Below are positions 6,555 through 16,340 of a stretch of 64,000 nucleotides of DNA, piece by piece (the first letter of the stretch is position 1; each line of letters opens with the position of its first letter). The notes below the pieces were generated by a model that saw nothing but the letters and a program-made list of their open reading frames with translations, did not search any database and was not told the DNA's origin. A program made the translations under genes and the position numbers. The stretch is taken from contig CACEWA010000001.1 in the NCBI GenBank assembly GCA_902563095.1, positions 141,951 to 205,950 of the forward strand, read 5' to 3'. The stretch comes from an uncultured Candidatus Poseidoniales archaeon (GTDB taxonomy: Archaea; Thermoplasmatota; Poseidoniia; Poseidoniales; Poseidoniaceae).

Positions 6555-9014
6555 TCACTTTCCTTGCTTAGCAAGCCATTCTGCACCATACCATTTCCAC
6601 TGGTCCATGGTCCAGCCTTCTGGTAATCCTTCAGCAGGAACTGGGGGCGCTTCTGGCGGTGATTGTGGAACAGGGGCAGCTTGTGGCTGTGGCTCAGCAA
6701 CCTCTTCAGTAGTGGTTTCTGGTGGCATTCCTGCTAATTCCTCTAAAGATGCTGATTCTTCAAGCACTTCGGTGGTCTCGGTTGCAGTGCCATCTCCTTT
6801 GATATCGATATCATCGAATCCAGTGCCCAATTCTTTTCCATCATCACCAACTTCCATCGGTTCGATTTCATCATCCCAATACTTGTCAGATTCGACTCCT
6901 CCAGATGCTGACAAACCTGCTTTGCCTTCCAATGCCTCATCTTCAGCACTGTTTTCACCTTGTACTAATGGAGCGCCATAGGTCTTGACCAATGCTCTGC
7001 GACGACGCGCCTGCCCTATTGCTGCATATATCAGTAATACAGCAACAATTGCTGCAAAGCCAGCACCAAGGAATGGTAAAATCTCAGTAGCTGTCTCAAG
7101 ATACTGGTCACTCGATTTTGCTTCATCCTCTTCTACATCACCTGAATTTCTCCAAGCGAAATAATCCTTAGCAGTCTCGCCGGCTGATTCCTTATCTGCG
7201 AGATAATTTTGGTAATCAACATCTCTTATGCCCTGGCAAGTTTCTGTTTCATCTGTAATCACTAATGCACAGTGATCTTCTATCGTCTGAACTAGTTTGT
7301 TTGAATCGTTATAATCCATACTGAGACCAACTTCATCATCATCAGCATCGATGTAATCTCTTGCATCGTTTGGCAAATCATCGCCGTAGTCGTAGAATCC
7401 ATCTCCATCGCTGTCAATGCAACCGAACTTTTCTGTTACAACATAAGTCAATGTCAATGAACCATCGCTTGAAATTTCTGGGATATACGCGCTGGTTGAA
7501 TTGCCCCATTCCAGTGGGCAAGCATCAGGGTCATTACCCTGCAAATTATCTCCATAACCGTCGCTATCAGAATCCATCCATTGAGTTACATCATATATTG
7601 CGAAATCCGCTCCATCCCCGATGGTCCAATCATCTGTAGGGTCAGAATAACCGTCGCTGTCAGAATCCTTGCATCCGATTCGGTCCATGGTAGAAAATCC
7701 GTTCTCATCTGGACATTCGTCTCCGTCAGTTCCGTTGAGATTATCTCCAAAGCCATCAAAGTCAGAATCGGACCACTGCGTGGGATCTTGAGGGAATCTG
7801 TCTCCATTCTCTGAGCCCATGTTGTCGCCGTATCCATCGCCGTCAGAATCCATCCATTGTCCTGCATCATTAGGGAATGCATCAGAATCATTTCCGTCAG
7901 GATTATCTCCATACCCGTCTCCATCAGTATCTACCCATTGTGAAACATCACTAGGGAATTCGTCGGAGTTGTTTCCGTTTGGATTATCTCCATATCCATC
8001 TCCATCAGTGTCTTCTGTTTGAGAAGAGTCTTGCGGGAAATGATCTTGACTATCTGTAACTCCATCTCCGTCAGTATCTAAATCGAACAACCTGATTTTA
8101 GAAGATGATGAAAATGTCGAGATTATGTATAATTCTCCTGAATCTCCGTATACTCCCATCATCACCCTACCTGCGGAGGAAAATTCGTCACTTTCGGTAA
8201 ATGTGGTATCATCAATTACGTGCAATTTACCATTTTGAGTTCCTACTAGAATTTCTCCATTTGCAGCGACGGTAATCGAAATGATACTTTGTCCGCTAGA
8301 AATAGAAGTTTCTTCTTTAGACCAATCCGTGAAATCATATCGGAATAAATCACCGTTCGAACAACCAACAATGATGTTTCCATTTCCGTCATTGATTATC
8401 TTGGTTGGATAAGATGTGAAATCTGAAAGACTGTTTTGCAATACTCCTTCTTGTGTGAATACTTTGACTAAATTATCTCTTCCACCAGTAACTATTCTGT
8501 CTTCAGAAATAATGGTCATAGCAGTCATTGCTGTGTTATGCGCTTCTGTATTTTCTCCAGTTTCTTCGATTGAATCGTATTCTTTAGCACGCCTTTCTCC
8601 TCCAAAGAAACCAAACCACAAATCTCCTTCTGAATCCCATTCGACCGCATCTACGGAATTGGAAGTATTGTACTGTGATGTAACGATTTTGAGTTCGGTA
8701 TTAACGATGTATACTCCACCGGTATGTGCGACTGCAACCTGTAATCCAGTAGCATCAGGAGTTGCTGAATGAGCTGTTGTGTTTAACTCGAGTGACCATT
8801 GGGTAATCAACTCACCACTACCCCAGAAATGCTCGGAAACATTACCCGCAGTGGTTACGGTTAGCAGGGTTGAGGAAGAGGAAAACGATGTGTGTATGAA
8901 TCGACCATCTACAGTATCGATAATCCCGACTTCTAGTAAGTTAGATTCAGCATCTACTGCAGGTATTGCAGGCAGTAGTAACAGAGCAAGAAGAACAGCG
9001 AGTGCTTTCCTCAT
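6555..9014 (-). CDS. Secreted, membrane-anchored beta-propeller protein with thrombospondin type 3 repeats
   Basis: An 819-residue surface protein. MRKALAVLLALLLLPAIPAVDA is a clear signal peptide (split here as MRKALAVLL and ALLLLPAIPA). About 270 residues of short beta repeats follow (alternating DGD, G-x-x-x-V-F-T elements) that look like a WD/YVTN-type propeller. Then at least eight calcium-binding TSP3 units of the form D-(T/S)-D-G-D-G-Y-G-D-N. A single transmembrane helix (ILPFLGAGFAAIVAVLLIYAAIG) is followed by a cytoplasmic tail of about 150 acidic and proline-rich residues ending in WTMDQWKWYGAEWLAKQGK. I chose ATG 9014, with GGGGGT upstream, over GTG 9050. Function unknown; a calcium-rigidified cell-surface stalk is the likely architecture. 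Confidence 0.85.
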   Translation of the reverse strand: MRKALAVLLALLLLPAIPAVDAESNLLEVGIIDTVDGRFIHTSFSSSSTLLTVTTAGNVSEHFWGSGELITQWSLELNTTAHSATPDATGLQVAVAHTGGVYIVNTELKIVTSQYNTSNSVDAVEWDSEGDLWFGFFGGERRAKEYDSIEETGENTEAHNTAMTAMTIISEDRIVTGGRDNLVKVFTQEGVLQNSLSDFTSYPTKIINDGNGNIIVGCSNGDLFRYDFTDWSKEETSISSGQSIISITVAANGEILVGTQNGKLHVIDDTTFTESDEFSSAGRVMMGVYGDSGELYIISTFSSSSKIRLFDLDTDGDGVTDSQDHFPQDSSQTEDTDGDGYGDNPNGNNSDEFPSDVSQWVDTDGDGYGDNPDGNDSDAFPNDAGQWMDSDGDGYGDNMGSENGDRFPQDPTQWSDSDFDGFGDNLNGTDGDECPDENGFSTMDRIGCKDSDSDGYSDPTDDWTIGDGADFAIYDVTQWMDSDSDGYGDNLQGNDPDACPLEWGNSTSAYIPEISSDGSLTLTYVVTEKFGCIDSDGDGFYDYGDDLPNDARDYIDADDDEVGLSMDYNDSNKLVQTIEDHCALVITDETETCQGIRDVDYQNYLADKESAGETAKDYFAWRNSGDVEEDEAKSSDQYLETATEILPFLGAGFAAIVAVLLIYAAIGQARRRRALVKTYGAPLVQGENSAEDEALEGKAGLSASGGVESDKYWDDEIEPMEVGDDGKELGTGFDDIDIKGDGTATETTEVLEESASLEELAGMPPETTTEEVAEPQPQAAPVPQSPPEAPPVPAEGLPEGWTMDQWKWYGAEWLAKQGK
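7306..8084 (-). repeat. Tandem TSP3 calcium-binding repeats inside the surface protein gene
   Basis: Repeated units coding for D-(T/S)-D-G-D-G-(Y/F)-G-D-N followed by spacer segments such as G-N-D-S-D-A-F-P-N-D. At DNA level the units share a common block around ATCTCCATA and CCGTC. Spacing is about 25 residues in the first five copies and becomes irregular afterwards. These are coding repeats, not an array with unique spacers. Confidence 0.85.
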
Positions 9015-9070
9015 ACCTACCCCCAAGTACGACGGCCCTATGAATGGCACGGAGTGAAGTGTTTGAGCAT

Positions 9071-11710
9071 TCAGGCTTCATCTTCATCTGATTCGATGTT
9101 CAAATCAGTGTTTGGAGACTCGACTGGATTGAGTTTACTAATCGGCTTCAATGACGCAGTTGCCTCTTTTTCTTTCTCTTCGCCTGGTTTTTGTCCTGGT
9201 GCAGATGATGGAGGAGGTCCTCTTCTCTTGACTGGAGTTAGAACTTTCATTGTAACTGGCTTTAATACGGCTGTTTTTACTTCCTCTACAGTTTCTACAA
9301 CTTCGAGTTTCTTAATTGGAACCAGTGTGGAAATCTTTTGAATCTCTTCGACTAAATCTTCGGAGGCCTCTTCCAATACATCTTCGATAGATTCAATTTC
9401 AGTTTCTTCTACTTCCGACTCAATAACAGATTCAATCTGTGTTTCGATCTCAGGTTCTAGATTCTCTACTACTGGAGCAACGGCTTCAATATTTGCTACT
9501 TCAGGTTCTACAGGCGCTGTTTCAATTTCCAGTTTAGGTGCGGTTACCACCTGTTCTGGAACTGATTCTATTACTGGCGCTTTGATTTCTGGAACTTTTA
9601 CAACAGAAGGTGCAATTACAGGACTTGCTGTAATCGGCTTTCGGACAACCTTTGGTTGAATCGGCTGAGGGAGGTTGGCTGCCATACCTGGTAGATTCGC
9701 TCCACCTATTGGTGTCTTCACAGGTCTAGCTATCGGTTGAGCGCCGCTTAGAGCCTTGGCTGCTGAGCGAGGTGCTCGCATTCCTGCTAATCCCATCGAA
9801 GGAGTATGTTGTGCTGCTGCTTGAGCTAATGCACCGCGTGGTTGTCTACCGGCTGTAGCGCCCAAAGAGCCGGGTCTTGCACCTAATGCGCTTGGGTCAA
9901 TTCCCATCTGTGGTTGTTGTGCTTGAGTTCCTTGTCCGGAAATTGCTTGTAACCAAGATTGGCGCTTTTCTGCTCTTGCATCTTGAGATTTGAGAGTGTC
10001 AAACTCTTGTTGCTGTTCCGCAAGTCTTGCTTCATCAGCATCGATATCGCTCTGTACTTTACCTTCAATAGATTCACGCATCTTGACTTCCGCCATAGTA
10101 CGGAAGTCATCCATTTGCTGAGTCAGCGATGAGAGACGGTCACGGATTTCGGAGCGCTTGACGCCCAGTTGTGCCTCAATTTCTGCACGGATGTTAGCCT
10201 CACGCTTTCGCACTTCGATAAGTGCCTTGTTTCGCATGATTTCCTCGCGCTTGTCGAGTTGTCTCTCTAGTTGAGTTGCAACCTCATCTTCCTTACGTGT
10301 TCTGAATTCTGATAAGCGCTGCTCCATCTCTGCTTCGAGTTCAAGTACAGTTTCTTCCTTTAGCAAGTCTAGATCGGTTTCGTGAGTAATTCTTTCATTA
10401 CGTAGTCTACCATCAATCTCTGACATGATGGCCTTTCGAGCCGCTGTCTCTCTTGCCTTGAATTCTAATTCTAGACGCTCAGACCAATCGGTCTTCTTTG
10501 CATCATACCTTTCGGATAATTGGTCATGTAACTCTGCTTCTCGCTCGTATCGGAAACGTGCAAGACGATTTTGGATTTCTGATTCTCTTGCATTGCGATA
10601 TGCAGCAAATTCTTGGTCCATCCTAGCTTCGAGTTCTGTTTCAATTTCTGATTCTAATGAGCGAGAAATATCGTCAACAGCCTTGGAGAATGTCAAATCA
10701 TATTTCTCTCTAATTCGGCTCTTTCTTTCAGACAATTTTTCGGAATACTTAGCCTCTAACTGCCTTTCTACTTCTCCTCTGAGCCCTTCTCTCCTTCGAG
10801 CGACTGCTAGTTCGATATCTTGTCGCATCCTCTCTTCTAATTCCTTAGTTTCTGAAGATAATTTAGATTCTAATTCTTCTTGAATAGATGCGGCTATATC
10901 TTCCTCCAATCTTAGGCTGCGTCTCTCATATTCCGCACGCATAGTCGCTTCTCTTTGCTTCAACCTCAACTTGAGTTGCTGCTCCAATCTTGTTCGAATT
11001 CCTCTGCGCAGAGATTCTTCTCTCTCGGCTAGTTTCTGGTTTTGAACTTCCTCTAGTTTCTCAACTTCCTTGGATTCCAATTCTTCGAATCGGCCTTCCA
11101 TTTCTTTCTGGATTGTAGCTTCCAAATCACGGATTTTTCTCTGCAGAGACTGGTTAAATTCTATCTCTAACCTTTCTCTTTGGAATGATAGGCGTCTGCG
11201 ATGCTCGTCGGATAGTTGACTTTCCAATTGAGAAATTATGGTAGTGCGGTGTTCCTCTACCTTACGGTTTTGCTCAACTTCTAAAGATTCTTTCAAACTT
11301 TGAATTTCTCTTTCGAGGCGCATTTCATGCATTTCTCTCAATCGAATTTCTTCACGAGTCAGAGTCTCGGATTCTAATTGCGATAATTCCTCTTCCATCT
11401 GGCCTCTTAGTTCGCCTTCAAAGGCGCTGAGTGTCATTTCATGCTGGCGGGAAATATCGGTAGCCATATTGTCTTGCATCAAAGAAATTCTTTCTGCTAA
11501 AGCCTCACGGCGTAATTTGCTTTCGCGCCTTAATTTGGCACGGAGTTTTTCTTCCTCTCGGAAACGCGAGTTTTGCATTAACGTCTGATCCAAAGATGGG
11601 GACGGAGTAGACGTGAATTGGGCTCGTAATGCTGAGAGGTCGACTTGGCCTGAAGAATTACCTCTCCTCAAACCACTTTTTGCTCCTGACTTGCTATCGC
11701 TAGCACTCAT
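9071..11710 (-). CDS. Large charged coiled-coil protein with proline-rich, acidic C terminus
   Basis: An 879-residue protein of unknown function. Residues about 30-590 are almost uninterrupted Arg/Glu-rich helix with hydrophobic residues spaced for a long coiled coil; recurring segments such as L-E-x-Q-L, E-I-E-x-E-L-E-A-R-M and R-A-E-I-E-A-Q-L suggest a duplicated helical unit. Residues about 600-700 are Ala/Gly/Pro-rich and basic, and the rest is an acidic tail rich in Val, Pro and Glu. No signal peptide or transmembrane helix is seen, so it is cytoplasmic. ATG 11710 (MSASDSKSG), preceded by GGATGGG, is preferred to the start at 11743. It could be a cytoskeletal or nucleoid scaffold; that is inference from shape only. 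Confidence 0.8.
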   Translation of the reverse strand: MSASDSKSGAKSGLRRGNSSGQVDLSALRAQFTSTPSPSLDQTLMQNSRFREEEKLRAKLRRESKLRREALAERISLMQDNMATDISRQHEMTLSAFEGELRGQMEEELSQLESETLTREEIRLREMHEMRLEREIQSLKESLEVEQNRKVEEHRTTIISQLESQLSDEHRRRLSFQRERLEIEFNQSLQRKIRDLEATIQKEMEGRFEELESKEVEKLEEVQNQKLAEREESLRRGIRTRLEQQLKLRLKQREATMRAEYERRSLRLEEDIAASIQEELESKLSSETKELEERMRQDIELAVARRREGLRGEVERQLEAKYSEKLSERKSRIREKYDLTFSKAVDDISRSLESEIETELEARMDQEFAAYRNARESEIQNRLARFRYEREAELHDQLSERYDAKKTDWSERLELEFKARETAARKAIMSEIDGRLRNERITHETDLDLLKEETVLELEAEMEQRLSEFRTRKEDEVATQLERQLDKREEIMRNKALIEVRKREANIRAEIEAQLGVKRSEIRDRLSSLTQQMDDFRTMAEVKMRESIEGKVQSDIDADEARLAEQQQEFDTLKSQDARAEKRQSWLQAISGQGTQAQQPQMGIDPSALGARPGSLGATAGRQPRGALAQAAAQHTPSMGLAGMRAPRSAAKALSGAQPIARPVKTPIGGANLPGMAANLPQPIQPKVVRKPITASPVIAPSVVKVPEIKAPVIESVPEQVVTAPKLEIETAPVEPEVANIEAVAPVVENLEPEIETQIESVIESEVEETEIESIEDVLEEASEDLVEEIQKISTLVPIKKLEVVETVEEVKTAVLKPVTMKVLTPVKRRGPPPSSAPGQKPGEEKEKEATASLKPISKLNPVESPNTDLNIESDEDEA

Positions 11711-11810
11711 AATATCCCATCCAGTAACGCATGGTCTTCTCATGATAGATAAGGAGCGCGATGCGGTCGATACATCGCGAGGCGATTTATACGACTATTC
11801 GCGTCTGCCA

Positions 11811-12695
11811 CTACTCTTGTTCTTCAAACGCCTTTTCAATATCGACTAAACGGGGTCCTAAGACGATGTAAACCAAAACTAAAATTAAAGAAACACCGAA
11901 CATAAACATGGTAAATGATGTTCCTGAAAGATCCTCTGCTGCATCGGTCTTGTGAGTTAGAGACATTGCATGAATCACAGCGAATAATATCGCAACAAAT
12001 TGAGCAACAGATAGCCTCAATGGAATTCCCGATTTTAGTTTCGACATTTTTCTATCTGAAATCATCAATGCTCCGCTTATGAATAAAATTGGAAGCATAA
12101 TGAAGTCAAGATAGGGGTGCTCCCCTTCTCCAAAACAAATATCACAATTCCAAGTAGACAAATCTGGACCATATCCCGACGATGGTTGAAGCCAAATCAA
12201 TCCGGCTGCTGAAAGAATCAGCATTGCATTAGCCGGAGATGATAGGCCGTAGAAATAAGGCACGTATCCACCTTCATCGTGTTGGAATCTCGCTAAACGC
12301 AACATTCCACAAGCAATCAACCAACAACAAGCCAGTGCTAAGCTAATTGTCCAAATTGGAGTTGCTTCTCCCCATCTTCCAAACATTGTGAAAACCATCA
12401 ATGCAGGAGCGACACAAAATGAAATGGAATCTGACATAATGTCAAGAGAGCCACCTAATAATTGCCTTTTTGAATATCTTCGCGCAATTGGCCCATCGAC
12501 AATATCTCCTAATGCGGAAAGAAGAATGCAGAGCATTGCTGCCCAGATATAATCGGTCAAAACGCCTCCTTCTGTGTATGGTTCTCCCATGTCATCAACG
12601 GCAAGAAGGAGTAAAAATATCGCAATTGTTCCCAATAGACCATTTACAATAGTGATGTAGTCTGCAATTCCCATCATCCTGTAAGTTGTCTTCAC
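11811..12695 (-). CDS. CDP-alcohol phosphatidyltransferase (archaetidylserine synthase-like)
   Basis: Membrane enzyme that joins a CDP-activated lipid to a small alcohol; in archaea the likely product is archaetidylserine. The full family motif is present: D-I-V-D-G-P-I-A-R, eight residues, then G-G-S-L-D-I-M-S-D (consensus DGxxARx8Gx3Dx3D). The 294-residue protein has about eight hydrophobic segments. Start is a GTG at 12695 with GAGGGG six bases upstream, overlapping the end region of the zinc-ribbon gene (9-base gap), so the two are probably co-transcribed. Substrate assignment to serine rests on family resemblance (PssA-like), and inositol phosphate is an alternative. Confidence 0.85.
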   Translation of the reverse strand: MKTTYRMMGIADYITIVNGLLGTIAIFLLLLAVDDMGEPYTEGGVLTDYIWAAMLCILLSALGDIVDGPIARRYSKRQLLGGSLDIMSDSISFCVAPALMVFTMFGRWGEATPIWTISLALACCWLIACGMLRLARFQHDEGGYVPYFYGLSSPANAMLILSAAGLIWLQPSSGYGPDLSTWNCDICFGEGEHPYLDFIMLPILFISGALMISDRKMSKLKSGIPLRLSVAQFVAILFAVIHAMSLTHKTDAAEDLSGTSFTMFMFGVSLILVLVYIVLGPRLVDIEKAFEEQE

Positions 12696-12704
12696 AAAAT
12701 CCCC

Positions 12705-13106
12705 TCAAAATGATACCTTGAATTCAATTTCGCAGGCTGGACAAGTTATTTCTCTCTCTCCGGGCCTTTTGTTCATCCTAAGTTTGCGGTCGCAGGCTGG
12801 ACATGTAATTTCGACCTTCGGCCGGTTTGGTTTCAAAACAAAATGGGCATTGCATGATGCGCATTGTAAGTTTGCAGGCCTCTTATCGACGCCGCAGACA
12901 AGTACCTTCGAACATTCTGGGCAACTGATTTTTTCCTCTCGCCACTTTTTCCGAGTACCTTCGTGCTCGACCTTGACTTGAGCATTACACATAACACAAG
13001 TTATGATTCCTAAACCGTTAGGAAGAAGATTGTCACACTTGGGGCATGTGAGGTCAGGAGCAGGTATTCTGGATTCGATTCCAGGAGTCTCTTCTTCGTC
13101 CGACAT
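12705..13106 (-). CDS. Triple zinc-ribbon protein
   Basis: A 133-residue soluble protein with six CxxC pairs forming three consecutive zinc ribbons: CPKC...CVMC, CPEC...CASC and CPAC...CPAC. The spacing inside each pair set is 15-20 residues. The N-terminal 20 residues are acidic and the start MSDEEETPG (ATG 13106) has GGTGGGG upstream. No catalytic domain is present; such proteins usually bind nucleic acid or proteins. It sits 9 bases before the phosphatidyltransferase gene and 42 bases after the winged-helix regulator, all on the minus strand. Confidence 0.75.
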   Translation of the reverse strand: MSDEEETPGIESRIPAPDLTCPKCDNLLPNGLGIITCVMCNAQVKVEHEGTRKKWREEKISCPECSKVLVCGVDKRPANLQCASCNAHFVLKPNRPKVEITCPACDRKLRMNKRPGEREITCPACEIEFKVSF

Positions 13107-13148
13107 TACCTGCCCCACCTAGTTATCATTCTTGAGCGATTTTGCGAA

Positions 13149-13568
13149 TCAATTTCTACGACCAATGATTTGCAAGTTTTCAAGTGTTGCCGAATCTAAG
13201 TCTAAATCTGAACCAGATAATGATGCTAATTCTCTCAACATCGTTCTTGCAGCTGCCTGAACTCTTGGGTTTGATAGGTCGATTGACCCAAGGGAGTTTT
13301 CACTGGATGTTGCACTGCCATCACTTGGAAGAGGTACTCGGTCAATAACACACCACCAGCGAGTTCGGCCCTGGTCTCTATGATTCATTACCAATCCGAG
13401 GGATTCTAATTTCCTCAAATGATGGTATAAGTTGTAGCGATCTACACCTACAATTTCCTGCAGTTGAACAGTTGTATATTCGTCAGCCTCGAGCAATGCC
13501 ACGTACAATGCGCGGCGAGTTGGGTGCATCAAAGAAGTACTAACCGGGTCAGCATGAATTCTCGCCAT
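13149..13568 (-). CDS. Winged-helix transcriptional regulator (ArsR-like)
   Basis: A 139-residue protein. HPTRRALYVALLEADEYT-TVQLQEIVGVDRYNLYHHLRKLESLGLV has the helix-turn-helix arrangement of ArsR-type winged helices: recognition helix DRYNLYHHLRKLE followed by a wing with D-Q-G-R-T-R-W-W. It contains only one cysteine, so the classical ArsR/SmtB thiol metal site is absent. It lies 63 bases downstream of the P-type ATPase gene, with the inverted repeat GCTACC...GGTAGC in the spacer at 13590-13617 as a candidate operator. Control of the metal ATPase is plausible from position but not shown. Confidence 0.8.
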   Translation of the reverse strand: MARIHADPVSTSLMHPTRRALYVALLEADEYTTVQLQEIVGVDRYNLYHHLRKLESLGLVMNHRDQGRTRWWCVIDRVPLPSDGSATSSENSLGSIDLSNPRVQAAARTMLRELASLSGSDLDLDSATLENLQIIGRRN

Positions 13569-13631
13569 CGGGGTTCACCGTTGTCATATGCTACCGTCCA
13601 TGAGGCTTGAAGGTAGCGTTTGAATTGAATA

Positions 13632-16304
13632 CTAAATTGAATTGTATAATGACTTAAATGAATCTAAAGTTCCTTGCCAAATTGAATAGAAAATATCCCT
13701 AATCAATTTCAGAGTCCCCCCGGTACCTGAAAGACGTGCTCCGTTGATGATTACCCCGATAACACTCAATTCGTGAACCAATACTCCAATCGCTAGACTA
13801 TCATTTATTCCTGTCAGTACAAGATACACTAGGAACAAGGTGATTGCTAATGAATAATAGATGTTCCATATCAGTATTGAATGCGTCCTTTTTGATAGTG
13901 ATAACAACTCTGCAATAAGTCTTGGATCATCACCAGGAATCAATACATCAGCTGCTTCAAGGTTTACCGATTCTCCGGTTCCAATCGCTATGCCGACATC
14001 AGCTGCTGCCATAGCAGCCGCATCATTGAACCCGTCCCCAACCATCATTGTAATGTGAGTTTCAGACCTTTGCTGCACCCACTTTACCTTGCCTTCTGGA
14101 GTCATTTCACCTCTGGCTGCGCTCTGTTCAACCCCGATGCTTTTTGCTAGTGCGTCGACCGCATCTTGATTGTCTCCCGAGAGGATTTCTATGTTCACTC
14201 CTTTCGCATATAGTGCACTAACCAATTCATCAGTACCTTCTCTCAAATCATCATGTACGAAAGTGAACAATGCTACTTGCTTCCCACTTTTGTATAAAGC
14301 GCTGGCACCATGCCCTTGTTTCAAAGCAGCTTCTAAAGACTTCAATAATGAACCAGAAACCATCGACTTATCTGCTCTAAGCAACGATACTTCGTCGCCA
14401 TTTAATTTTGCAGAAATCCCATTTTCAATATCCGAAATTTCTGTTAACTCGAGTGGTTCGATTGATTCATCTTTTGCTAGAGCGATGACCGCTTGAGCGT
14501 AAGGGTGATTCGAAGATGCTTCGAGACCTGCTGCTAAAGCAATAGCAGAATCTCTGCGTCTACCTCTTGCTAGAGTCAAATTGCCAACCACTGGCTTCCC
14601 AGAGGTTAGTGTTCCTGTTTTGTCAAGCAATACTAGGTTGACCTTTGACAACGCTTCCATTACATCGCCACCTCTGGCTATTGCGCCTGATTTAGATGCC
14701 AATGAAAGGCTAGCAGCATGTGGAACTGGTGAAGCCAAAAGTAAGGCGCAAGGACAAGCTACTACCCATAGCAGTAGGATAATTTTCCAATCTGCACCAG
14801 GGATAACCAACCAAGCTAATACCGCTCCGATCAGTACAAACGGTATCCAAATTGATGTGAAATTTTGCAACGCACCCTGTAATCTAGTTGGTTTATCCTT
14901 GTAGATGTGAACCTTTTCGATTAAGCCTGAAAGTCGAGTGTCTTCTCCTACTGCAGTTACCTCGATTGTTACCGGACCGCGCGAAAGGGTTAGCCCGGCT
15001 TGTAATTCATCATCCATTGCAACATCTACTGGAACTGATTCGCCAGTTAGAGGTGCCCTGTTTACAGAACCGGTTCCAGCGACTATTATTCCATCTGCAG
15101 GAATTAGCTCACCGCTTCTAATCTCTATATGGTCTCCTCGCATGACTAGGCCAATTGGGATTTCTTCTACAGTAGGAGCATTCGTGGCAACTGGAGTCAT
15201 CATACTAGCGGCTGAAACAACTTTCATCGATGAAATGGAAAAATTACCTATTGGTTTCTTTGGTACTCTTCTTGCAGTACGCGGTAGTCGGTCAAGTCCC
15301 CCTTGCATTGCTTCTCTTGCCTTCACAAGTGCTTCATTTTCCATATGCTCAGTCCATGATACCAAAATCAAAACCATCAATGCTTCTTCCCATGCCTGCA
15401 AGTAAGATGCACCAATGACCGCTAAAGATGTCAAAACTTGGAAACCGAATTGTCTATTTTGCACGGAAGCCCATGCTTTTGAGAACATCTTGACTCCACC
15501 TAAGGAGACTCCTGTCAAACCAATCGCACCCAAAACCCATGGGTTTTCTGTGATCAATGATTCTGTAACAATCAATACTACTAACATCAAGAATGCAATT
15601 CCTGAACCAATCATTCTCCACTGGCCGGGTGTAACGGTGTTTATTTTCTCTGGGACCAGTTTGAAATCTCTACCGATCACTTTTTTTAGAGATTCATCCA
15701 ACGCAATCTGCATTTCCTTAACGAGATTCGGAACGGTTTGGAGTTTGATGTTCCCGTCTCTATCTAATTCACATTCCAAGACTCCAGGTTGGCGCCTAAA
15801 GATTCGAGGCAATGATTTGACAGGTACGGAATGCCTTGCTGCAATTTCGCTTGATTTTACTCCTGAAATTTGCATGAATGGTATATCCGGTGGATTTCCA
15901 AGAGAACGTAAAACAGCAGAGGCTTCGGAAAGGTTTCCTTTCTCAAAATTTACATCGACTGTTACTGTTCCATCAGTAGCACTAACCAGTGACGTGTCAA
16001 CATGGCCTAGACGATTTAGAGCACTCATTGCTTCTGCAGCACAATGAGGGCAATCCATATCTTGAATTGGCCATGAAATACTATGACTACCGCTATATTC
16101 AGCTAAAACTCGCATGTCCATCGGGTCAGTTTCTTCAGCGATAACACTGTCGGTTAGCGGTTTCAAATTCTTTGATAGTGGTTTGCGAGACTTACGTGGC
16201 TTAACCTCTGGCAGAGGCGACGAGAGGTCCTCAAGGGACAGGAACTGTTCACTATCTTCCTGCACATTATACCCTGAGAATTCATCAGTCAATAAGCCTC
16301 CCAT
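13632..16304 (-). CDS. P1B-type heavy-metal translocating ATPase (Zn/Cd class likely)
   Basis: Membrane pump of 890 residues. Order of elements: an HMA domain with metal-binding C-P-H-C near residue 84; a second HMA-like segment around residues 155-215 without cysteines; transmembrane region; actuator LTGES; CPC motif in V-A-C-P-C-A-L-L-L-A-S-P; phosphorylation site DKTGTLT; a SNHP element in place of SEHP; and GDGFNDAAAMA. After the hinge, the last helix reads L-V-H-E-L-S-V-I-G, like the His-Glu form of Zn/Cd exporters rather than the copper M-x-x-S-S motif. Substrate is therefore probably Zn, Cd or Pb. A long N-terminal extension of about 70 charged residues is unusual. Divergent from the phosphoglycolate phosphatase with 36 bases between starts. 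Confidence 0.93.
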   Translation of the reverse strand: MGGLLTDEFSGYNVQEDSEQFLSLEDLSSPLPEVKPRKSRKPLSKNLKPLTDSVIAEETDPMDMRVLAEYSGSHSISWPIQDMDCPHCAAEAMSALNRLGHVDTSLVSATDGTVTVDVNFEKGNLSEASAVLRSLGNPPDIPFMQISGVKSSEIAARHSVPVKSLPRIFRRQPGVLECELDRDGNIKLQTVPNLVKEMQIALDESLKKVIGRDFKLVPEKINTVTPGQWRMIGSGIAFLMLVVLIVTESLITENPWVLGAIGLTGVSLGGVKMFSKAWASVQNRQFGFQVLTSLAVIGASYLQAWEEALMVLILVSWTEHMENEALVKAREAMQGGLDRLPRTARRVPKKPIGNFSISSMKVVSAASMMTPVATNAPTVEEIPIGLVMRGDHIEIRSGELIPADGIIVAGTGSVNRAPLTGESVPVDVAMDDELQAGLTLSRGPVTIEVTAVGEDTRLSGLIEKVHIYKDKPTRLQGALQNFTSIWIPFVLIGAVLAWLVIPGADWKIILLLWVVACPCALLLASPVPHAASLSLASKSGAIARGGDVMEALSKVNLVLLDKTGTLTSGKPVVGNLTLARGRRRDSAIALAAGLEASSNHPYAQAVIALAKDESIEPLELTEISDIENGISAKLNGDEVSLLRADKSMVSGSLLKSLEAALKQGHGASALYKSGKQVALFTFVHDDLREGTDELVSALYAKGVNIEILSGDNQDAVDALAKSIGVEQSAARGEMTPEGKVKWVQQRSETHITMMVGDGFNDAAAMAAADVGIAIGTGESVNLEAADVLIPGDDPRLIAELLSLSKRTHSILIWNIYYSLAITLFLVYLVLTGINDSLAIGVLVHELSVIGVIINGARLSGTGGTLKLIRDIFYSIWQGTLDSFKSLYNSI

Positions 16305-16340
16305 CGCAAGCGTATTGAAGAAAACCTGCTAGCGGTAAAT

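Noticed and set aside
7306-8084. Regular DNA repeats that could suggest a CRISPR array
   Set aside because: The units are in frame and encode calcium-binding TSP3 repeats; no unique spacers and no cas genes. No CRISPR array was seen anywhere in the window.
14938-15405. 155-codon plus-strand frame
   Set aside because: Shadow of the metal ATPase transmembrane and actuator region.
15415-16047. Open frame of 210 codons on the plus strand
   Set aside because: It lies wholly opposite the P-type ATPase, whose motifs are complete; no ribosome binding site or recognisable domain.
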